Part shown: positions 1 through 6,640 of the stretch, piece by piece | Layout of the letters: the number at the start of each line of letters is the position of its first letter | How positions within the stretch are numbered: position 1 is the stretch's first letter | Assembly: GCA_011051635.1 (NCBI GenBank) | Contig: DRKV01000044.1 | Span: forward strand, 1 to 6,640 | Origin: Chloroflexota bacterium | GTDB taxonomy: Bacteria; Chloroflexota; Anaerolineae; Anaerolineales; DRKV01 | DNA length: 6,640 nt | Direction: 5' to 3' | Position numbers and translations under genes: made by a program | The notes under the pieces: generated by a model | Databases searched by the model: none | What the model was told of the DNA's origin: nothing | What the model saw: only the letters and a program-made list of their open reading frames with translations

Positions 1-462
1 CTCCTTGAACTGGACAATCTACTGGTAGGGCAATACGCCCCCGACCTGCCGGAGAAAGTCGTGCAGCGTCAGCGCCGCCACGCCTATCACGAGAAACACC
101 GCCCCGTCGGCCCCACTCTTGTCGCAGAAGGGAACACGCTTTACGGCACGGCGGTCAGCAGCGGGCGCGTCACCGGGCGGGTGCGCGTGGTCCACGACCC
201 GTCCCAAACGGCCCTCCTGCCCGGAGAAATCCTGGTCACCGAGGCCACCGACCCCGGCTGGATGCCCGTCTTCATCACCGCGGGGGCGATTGTCACCGAA
301 ATCGGGGGGCTGCTCTCGCACACCGCCACCCTGGCCCGCGAGTTGGGGAAGCCCGCCGTCTTTGCCGTCCCGGGGGCTACACAGCGCCTGCGCGACGGGC
401 AGCAGGTGACGGTGGACGGGTGGAGCGGCAGCGTAGAAATCGCGGAACCGCCATCCGCATGA
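1..462 (+). CDS. PEP-utilising phosphotransferase, C-terminal fragment (phosphohistidine swivelling domain; RPH/PpsA-like)
   Basis: The reading frame is open from base 1, so the N-terminus lies outside the window; 153 residues are visible. Residues from about 40 onward match the PEP-utilising-enzyme mobile domain: a GxAVSSGRVTGRVRVV opening, ILVTEATDPGWMP, then GGLLSHTATLARELGKPAV with the presumed phospho-accepting histidine at codon 319-321. In this family the histidine swings between an ATP-grasp domain and a second active site to pass on a phosphoryl group. The protein stops about 45 residues after the histidine. PEP synthase and pyruvate phosphate dikinase would instead continue into a large C-terminal TIM barrel. 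This end-on domain order is that of rifampin phosphotransferase and related dikinases, so the acceptor need not be pyruvate. The substrate cannot be told from this fragment. The TGA stop overlaps the ATG of the next gene, which suggests translational coupling. Confidence 0.88.
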   Translation, partial: LLELDNLLVGQYAPDLPEKVVQRQRRHAYHEKHRPVGPTLVAEGNTLYGTAVSSGRVTGRVRVVHDPSQTALLPGEILVTEATDPGWMPVFITAGAIVTEIGGLLSHTATLARELGKPAVFAVPGATQRLRDGQQVTVDGWSGSVEIAEPPSA

Positions 463-1880
463 ACCCTGTGGACGTTTCTCTTTCCATCCGCCTGCGCGAG
501 GCTGTTGCCGAGGAGTGGCGGCAGTACGGCTTCTTTCCCTGCTACGCCGCTGTGCTGCCCCTGGGAGACCCCGATTTCCACTGGCGCGACGTGCGGAACT
601 TCATCCAGAGCCGCAGCGACCCGTTTTTGCAGGCCGCGACGCTTCTCTTTTGGGGGGCGCGGGTCCTGCGGGTTTTCAGCAAGCAGCCCAAAGGGGGGTT
701 GTCCCGCCGCGTCCCCCTGCAAGGGCGGGGCGTTTTACGCTTCCACACCTTCTTCACCGATTCTTACTTTTACTCCGCTATCCGCAGCCTGTTGCAAAGC
801 GCCGACCTGCCCGAGGAAGAGCGGCGCTTCTGGGAGGGCGTCGCCGTCTCTTTGGTGGAAACCGCCCTCCGCAACCGGGAGTTTCGCGTCCTGAGCGGCG
901 AGACCTTTGCAGTGTTCCCCTTCTTCCCCCGCAAGGAACTGGCTTCCTCCGCCGATGAGAAGACGCGCCGTTTTCTGCGCTGGAGCGGCCTCGGCAAGAT
1001 AGACCCCGACGCCGACGATACCTTCGTCCTGCTGGAGATGTTCGCCGACTTCTGCGCCTGGCTGTGCGAGGAGGAAGGGCTGCCCTGGCTGGAGGACGAG
1101 CGGCGGATGACGCTGCGCGGCAGCATCGCCCGCCTGCTGGCGACTCCCTACTGGAAACTGGCCCGCGCCTACCAGTTCCGGGCGGACGGCATTCGCGCCC
1201 CGGCGGTCAATTACACGGATGTCTCCCCCCTCGGCGGGGTAAGCGCCTGGTTCGGCATCCGCCCCGACGACGCCCCCGACCTGACCGTCAACGCCAACGT
1301 GCTGCGCTCCCTGCTGGTCAACCGCAAACGCTGGAATCTGCTCCAAACCGCTGCCGGAAAGGAGACCGCCCAGGGCATCCTCGCCTTTTTGGAACGCAAC
1401 ACGAGCAGCGGCCTGTTTCGGCATCCGCGGGGGCACAGTTTCTACCTGCCGGAATTCTACGTCGCCATGTTCGCCCGCCTGTGGACGGTGTGGGAAAGCC
1501 TGCCGGAAGCGGAGCGCGCCGCCCTGGACCCGGAAAAGCGCATGGAAAGGCTGCGCCTGGCCGCGCTGGATTACCTGGGGAACGAACTCCACCCGCAGCG
1601 GAATCTGAACCCCCTGGATGCAGCCCTGGCCCTGGAAGCGGCGCGCTCCCTGAGGGCCAAATCGGCCACCTGGATTTCGGGGTGGCAGCGCATCCTGGAA
1701 GCGCAAGCCGCCCCTGAGGGAATCCCATACCCGGCCTACGAAATCTTCAAAGGAAAAATCCCGACCCACATGGTCTACGGCTCCCCGGCCACAACCGCCG
1801 CCCTGACGCTCACCGCGTTGCAGGGATACCGCCCGCCTGCTGCGGGGACAACTGTTCAGCCTGCCCCGCCCGGCGATTGA
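459..1880 (+). CDS. Uncharacterised alpha-helical protein with DxDDT motif, possibly class II terpene cyclase / prenyltransferase-toroid-like
   Basis: 473 residues from ATG 459, which overlaps the upstream stop as ATGA. An in-frame GTG at 420 would add 13 residues but lies deep in the preceding gene, so 459 is preferred. I do not recognise a named family. The protein has no signal peptide or clear membrane helix and looks almost entirely helical. Two segments stand out. The first is PDADDTFVLLEMF, with D184-A185-D186-D187-T188, the DxDDT pattern of class II terpene cyclases (squalene-hopene cyclase, copalyl diphosphate synthases). The second is PDLTVNANVLRSLL (VNANVL at 277-282), the sort of helix seen in prenyltransferase/squalene-oxidase repeat proteins. 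ILAFLERNTSSGLF further on resembles one repeat of such a toroid. Classical QW motifs (QxxDGxW) are not evident. The length is near that of two-domain bacterial class II diterpene cyclases (about 500 residues), but the DxDD lies earlier than usual. The C-terminal 15 residues are Pro/Ala-rich and probably disordered. That it is a coding gene is secure; the fold is a moderate inference and enzymatic activity is speculative. Confidence 0.8.
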   Translation: MNPVDVSLSIRLREAVAEEWRQYGFFPCYAAVLPLGDPDFHWRDVRNFIQSRSDPFLQAATLLFWGARVLRVFSKQPKGGLSRRVPLQGRGVLRFHTFFTDSYFYSAIRSLLQSADLPEEERRFWEGVAVSLVETALRNREFRVLSGETFAVFPFFPRKELASSADEKTRRFLRWSGLGKIDPDADDTFVLLEMFADFCAWLCEEEGLPWLEDERRMTLRGSIARLLATPYWKLARAYQFRADGIRAPAVNYTDVSPLGGVSAWFGIRPDDAPDLTVNANVLRSLLVNRKRWNLLQTAAGKETAQGILAFLERNTSSGLFRHPRGHSFYLPEFYVAMFARLWTVWESLPEAERAALDPEKRMERLRLAALDYLGNELHPQRNLNPLDAALALEAARSLRAKSATWISGWQRILEAQAAPEGIPYPAYEIFKGKIPTHMVYGSPATTAALTLTALQGYRPPAAGTTVQPAPPGD

Positions 1881-1908
1881 AATCACAGCGACGACCGCAA
1901 AACCTGCC

Positions 1909-3270
1909 ATGTCCCCATCCAACAAATTCCACCCCATCACAATCTTCCTGCTGCTGGCGGGCCTTCTGCTGGCCTGCACTGCCGCGGGGCAGTCCGTCCG
2001 GGGGCAAACCCCTTCCCCGGCAAAATCTCCCTCCGCAACGACGCTCTCTCCCGACAAATGGGCTTTGTGGAGCAGCGGGACGCGCCTGCGGGGCACCAAC
2101 GTCTATCAGCGCCGGGTTTACCCCGAATTGGATGAGGGTCTCCTCGGTTCCGGCGACTTTGGGCCGCCTTTCACCCAGGCCGATTTCGACCATCTGGCCG
2201 CGCTGGGGGCCAATTACGTCAATCTCTCGCATCCCGGCCTGTACACCGAGACGCCGCCCTACCAGGTGGACCCGGCGGCGCAAGCCAACCTGGACGCTTT
2301 CATTCAGATGGCCGCCAACGCCAACCTGTACGTGGTCATCACCGCCCGCACCGGGCCGGGGCGGAGCGAATTCTGGGCTTTCTGGGGGGAGGACACCGCC
2401 AGCGACCCCGAATACGGCTGGTTCGACCCTTCCTACTACAACAACCGCGTGTGGGGAGAGCAGGATGCCCAGGATGCCTGGGTTGCCATGTGGCGCTACA
2501 CGGCGGAGCGTTACAAGGACAACCCCGCGGTGGTGGGCTACGACCTGATGTGCGAACCCAACTCCAACGATGTGGGCAGTTATCCCCTGGGCGACCCGCT
2601 GGACGTGTGGGACCCGGCCCAGTTTCAGGCGGATTACGGCGGCACGCTCTACGACTGGAACCAGTTATACCCGCGCATCGTCTCCGCCATCCGCGAGGTG
2701 GACACAGCAACGCCCATCCTGGTCGGCGGCAACGGCTACAGCGCCCCCGATTGGCTGCCTTACATGCAAGTCATCAGCGATACGCGCACCGTGTACACCA
2801 TCCACCAGTACGACCCGCACACCTACACCCATCAACTCTCCACCACGACGGGCGTCACCTACCCCGGTTACTTCGATACCGACTGGGACGGCACGCCGGA
2901 GGACTTCAACCGCGCCTGGCTGGAGAGTTTGCTGAGTGACACGGTAGACGCCTTTCGCCAGGCTCACGGGGGCGTCCCCGTGGCGGCCAACGAGTACGGA
3001 CTGGTACGCTGGGCGCCCGGCGCGCCGGAGTTCATGGACGACCAGATGGCGCTCTTCGAGCAGCGGGGGATGAACTACGCCCTGTGGGAGTGGAGCACCA
3101 CCTGGGAGCCGTTCGCTTCCACGATTCACGATTTCAATTTCCGCTACGGCCCCGACCCGGCCAACCGCGCCGATACGCAGAACGCCCTGCAAGATGCCAT
3201 CACATCCTATTGGGCGCGCAATGCCGCCCGCCCCTTCGGGACGGTGTACCTGCCATTGATGCGGCGCTAA
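1909..3270 (+). CDS. Secreted lipoprotein glycoside hydrolase, GH5-like (clan GH-A)
   Basis: 453 residues. The N-terminus is a lipoprotein signal peptide: a basic stretch, the hydrophobic run ITIFLLLAGLLLA, and lipobox LLAC with the lipidated cysteine at C23. The mature protein should therefore be anchored outside the membrane. The rest follows a GH5 TIM barrel. LRGTNVYQ (strand 1) leads in, the acid/base glutamate is E216 in LMCEPNS, H299 and Y302 fall in IHQYDP, the nucleophile is E362 in VAANEYG, and a strand-8 tryptophan is W393 or W395 in ALWEWS. This predicts a retaining beta-glycan hydrolase (cellulase/mannanase/glucosidase type); the substrate is not determinable. Oddities: the nearly invariant Asn before the acid/base Glu is Cys215, and the usual strand-2 Arg and strand-3 His seem replaced (VNLS at 104-107, ITAR at 144-147). 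The chain ends in VYLPLMRR, a tail I associate with secreted Anaerolineae proteins. ATG 1909 lies 28 bases after the previous stop, with no clear Shine-Dalgarno, so it is probably cotranscribed. Confidence 0.88.
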   Translation: MSPSNKFHPITIFLLLAGLLLACTAAGQSVRGQTPSPAKSPSATTLSPDKWALWSSGTRLRGTNVYQRRVYPELDEGLLGSGDFGPPFTQADFDHLAALGANYVNLSHPGLYTETPPYQVDPAAQANLDAFIQMAANANLYVVITARTGPGRSEFWAFWGEDTASDPEYGWFDPSYYNNRVWGEQDAQDAWVAMWRYTAERYKDNPAVVGYDLMCEPNSNDVGSYPLGDPLDVWDPAQFQADYGGTLYDWNQLYPRIVSAIREVDTATPILVGGNGYSAPDWLPYMQVISDTRTVYTIHQYDPHTYTHQLSTTTGVTYPGYFDTDWDGTPEDFNRAWLESLLSDTVDAFRQAHGGVPVAANEYGLVRWAPGAPEFMDDQMALFEQRGMNYALWEWSTTWEPFASTIHDFNFRYGPDPANRADTQNALQDAITSYWARNAARPFGTVYLPLMRR

Positions 3271-3277
3271 CCGTGAA

Positions 3278-3302
3278 ACGCAGGGAGGCCGAGACGCAAA
3301 GA
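3278..3302. repeat. Short imperfect direct repeat in the convergent spacer
   Basis: Two nine-base units, acgcaggga (3278-3286) and acgcaaaga (3294-3302), match at seven of nine positions and sit between the convergent stops at 3270 and 3352. Degenerate acgcagaga/acgcaaaga runs are familiar intergenic filler in several bacterial groups, so this may be a remnant of such a repeat. No function is assigned. The remainder of the 81-base spacer holds an A-run (3324-3329; T-run for leftward transcription) with no convincing stem. Confidence 0.25.
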
Positions 3303-3351
3303 GAAATTCTTGGGAACAGAGCCAAAAAACAATGCGTTGACCTGCTCCGAA

Positions 3352-4497
3352 TCATGCCCCTGAAGGAGGCGGTTTCTCGCCGTAGTACTGGTAATATTGC
3401 ACCTGGATAGGGCCGTTGTACAGTTTCCGCACGCGGTCGGGGCGGGCGCGCTTGAAATAATCGGGGAATTTCTTGTCGGCGGTAATCACGTACAGCGACC
3501 AGCCCTTTTTCTTGCGGAACATTTTGTTGAGGGTGATGTAGATGGCGTTCATCTGCTGGAAATCCCCCATTTTGATGCCGTAAGGCGGATTGGTAATCAC
3601 GATGCCGTACTGCCGGTCAATCCACAGGTCGTGGATGTCCTTCTGCTCGAAGGTGATGTCCCCGGCAACGCCGGCGGCTTCGGCATTGCGGCGCGCGGCG
3701 GCCACCGCCTGCGCGTCCGCGTCGTAGCCGAAAATCTCCAGGGAGAGGTCGCGGCGGACGGCGTCTCTGGCATCTCGACGCGCTTCTTTCCAGGCACGGG
3801 CAGGGATACGGGGCCATTCTTCCGATGCAAAACGCCGCTTCAAGCCGGGGGCGATGTTGCGCCCCAGCAAGGCGGCCTCAATCAAAATCGTCCCGGAACC
3901 GCACATGGGGTCAAGCAGCAACCGCTCCGGCTTCCAAAAACTCAACTGCACCAGGGCGGCGGCCATCGTCTCCCGCAAGGGGGCGGCCACGGATTGCACC
4001 CGATAGCCGCGCCGGTGCAATCCGGTTCCGGAGGTATCTATCGTCAGGGTGGCTTCGTCCTTGAGAAGGGCGACCTGCACGGTGAAATCCGGGCCGGTTT
4101 CGGGGAGCCACTCCAGATGATAGGCGCTTTTCAGGCGCTCGACGATGGCTTTCTTGACGATGGACTGGCAGGCGCGCACACTTCCCAGGGCGGATTTGAC
4201 GGACTTCCCCAGAACGGTGAAGCGCCCTTGAGGAGTAATCCACGCTTCCCAGGGCAAGGCTTTGGTCTGCTCGAAGAGTTCGTCGAAAGTCACAGCCCGA
4301 AAAGCGCCCATCTTGAGCAGGAGGCGGTCGGCGCTCCGCAGCCAGAGGTTGAAGCGCGGGATGTCTTCCAGGGGGGCGTCGAATTCCACCTTGCCGTTGG
4401 AAAGGCGCAAATTTTCGTATCCCAGGGCCTGGACTTCCCATTTGACGACAGTTTCCAGCCCAAAGGCGCAGGTGGCGATGAGATTGACTTTTTCCAT
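3352..4497 (-). CDS. ypsC: THUMP-domain class I SAM-dependent rRNA (guanine-N2) methyltransferase, YpsC/RlmL family
   Basis: 381 residues from ATG at 4497; a TTG two codons upstream is possible, but the ATG gives the usual family start (MxKxxLIAT). The whole chain lines up with my memory of B. subtilis YpsC. In order it has an N-terminal ferredoxin-like region plus THUMP domain with LWLRSADRLLLKM, TFDELFEQTKALPW and GKSVKSALGSVRACQSIVKKAIVERL. Next is the family signature GTGLHRRGYR (157-166). The methyltransferase domain follows, with SAM-binding motif DPMCGSGT (196-203) and catalytic NPPY (303-306). The protein ends in a YYQYYG tail like YpsC. E. coli RlmL makes m2G2445 in 23S rRNA, and this protein corresponds to that half of the RlmKL fusion; the same target is inferred, not shown. 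It follows valS on the same strand after 108 bases containing two hairpins, so it may be expressed from its own promoter or by readthrough. No strong Shine-Dalgarno is visible before the ATG. Confidence 0.95.
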   Translation of the reverse strand: MEKVNLIATCAFGLETVVKWEVQALGYENLRLSNGKVEFDAPLEDIPRFNLWLRSADRLLLKMGAFRAVTFDELFEQTKALPWEAWITPQGRFTVLGKSVKSALGSVRACQSIVKKAIVERLKSAYHLEWLPETGPDFTVQVALLKDEATLTIDTSGTGLHRRGYRVQSVAAPLRETMAAALVQLSFWKPERLLLDPMCGSGTILIEAALLGRNIAPGLKRRFASEEWPRIPARAWKEARRDARDAVRRDLSLEIFGYDADAQAVAAARRNAEAAGVAGDITFEQKDIHDLWIDRQYGIVITNPPYGIKMGDFQQMNAIYITLNKMFRKKKGWSLYVITADKKFPDYFKRARPDRVRKLYNGPIQVQYYQYYGEKPPPSGA

Positions 4498-4506
4498 ACG
4501 CAAGAA

Positions 4507-4526
4507 GTCGGCAGAATCCCGCCGAC
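4507..4526 (-). promoter_or_regulatory. Small hairpin just upstream of the methyltransferase start
   Basis: Arms gtcggc (4507-4512) and gccgac (4521-4526) are perfect complements around an eight-base loop. On the leftward transcript the stem ends 9 bases before the ATG at 4497, where the ribosome would bind. It could affect translation initiation, but a six-bp GC stem is common by chance in DNA this rich in G and C. Confidence 0.25.
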
Positions 4527-4534
4527 ACAGAGAG

Positions 4535-4569
4535 GCCGGATGCAGGAGGCGCTGCCTCCTGCATCCGGC
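4535..4569 (-). terminator. Long hairpin after valS; candidate terminator or dispersed palindromic repeat
   Basis: Two perfect 16-base arms, gccggatgcaggaggc (4535-4550) and gcctcctgcatccggc (4554-4569), flank a three-base loop. The hairpin lies 37 bases after the valS stop codon and 38 bases before the methyltransferase start. Read leftward, the stem is followed by CTCTCTGTGT, which is pyrimidine-rich but not a true U-tract, so termination may be weak or absent. The perfect symmetry also suits a REP-like mobile palindrome. The stem pairs AGGAGG with CCTCCT, the Shine-Dalgarno and anti-Shine-Dalgarno cores. Confidence 0.55.
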
Positions 4570-4605
4570 TGTTTGCTCATGAAGTTGAAGCAGGCGCGTA
4601 ACCGC

Positions 4606-6640
<2,035 letters not shown>

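Noticed and set aside
420..459. GTG at 420 as the start of the DxDD protein
   Set aside because: It would overlap the upstream gene by 43 bases; the ATG at 459 overlapping the upstream TGA is a typical coupling arrangement and loses no recognisable conserved sequence.
735..2099. A 454-codon open frame on the minus strand across the DxDD protein and the start of the hydrolase
   Set aside because: It lies antisense to two well supported genes, crosses their boundary, and its translation is Arg/Gly/Gln-rich with no recognisable motif; long antisense frames are expected in GC-rich coding DNA.
3271..3351. Bidirectional terminator in the convergent spacer
   Set aside because: There is an A-run at 3324-3329 (U-run leftward), but only four-base complementary ends (gagc/gctc) nearby, which is too weak to call.
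3911..4580. Minus-strand frames starting inside or beside the 4535-4569 hairpin, considered as a leader peptide for the methyltransferase
   Set aside because: They continue for long distances as out-of-frame shadows of the methyltransferase and show no leader-like codon run or ribosome-binding site of note.

Overview
The window is GC-rich and densely coded: five protein genes with short spacers. Three genes read rightward (1-3270) and converge on two that read leftward (3352-6640). The base composition, a secreted lipoprotein that ends in a YLPL-type tail, and an in-frame palindromic repeat coding SPTP/SPTGGG-type peptide together suggest a Chloroflexota bacterium, perhaps Anaerolineae. This is an inference from pattern familiarity, not from a marker gene.

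Rightward block. Positions 1-462 hold the C-terminal end of a PEP-utilising phosphotransferase with the phosphohistidine swivelling domain at its extreme C-terminus, the domain order of rifampin-phosphotransferase-like enzymes. Its stop overlaps (ATGA) the start of a 473-residue helical protein of no named family. That protein carries a DxDDT motif and a VNANVL segment resembling class II terpene cyclase / prenyltransferase-repeat (alpha/alpha-toroid) proteins. After 28 bases comes a lipoprotein of the glycoside hydrolase clan A, closest to GH5, with several unusual active-site residues. The tight spacing suggests one transcript, but no shared pathway can be proven from the sequence.

The 81-base convergent spacer (3271-3351) holds no gene and no convincing terminator, only a short imperfect repeat.

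Leftward block. valS (valyl-tRNA synthetase, N-terminus beyond the right edge) is followed after 108 bases by a THUMP-domain 23S rRNA-type guanine-N2 methyltransferase (YpsC/RlmL family). The spacer holds a 16-bp hairpin and a smaller hairpin just upstream of the methyltransferase start. Both genes serve translation. Inside valS a 51-base nested palindrome is translated in frame as a Pro/Gly-rich loop between the catalytic and anticodon-binding domains.

The two points most worth a second look are the DxDD protein coupled to a dikinase-type phosphotransferase, and the palindromic element carried inside valS. No RNA genes, CRISPR arrays, insertion sequences or origins were seen.
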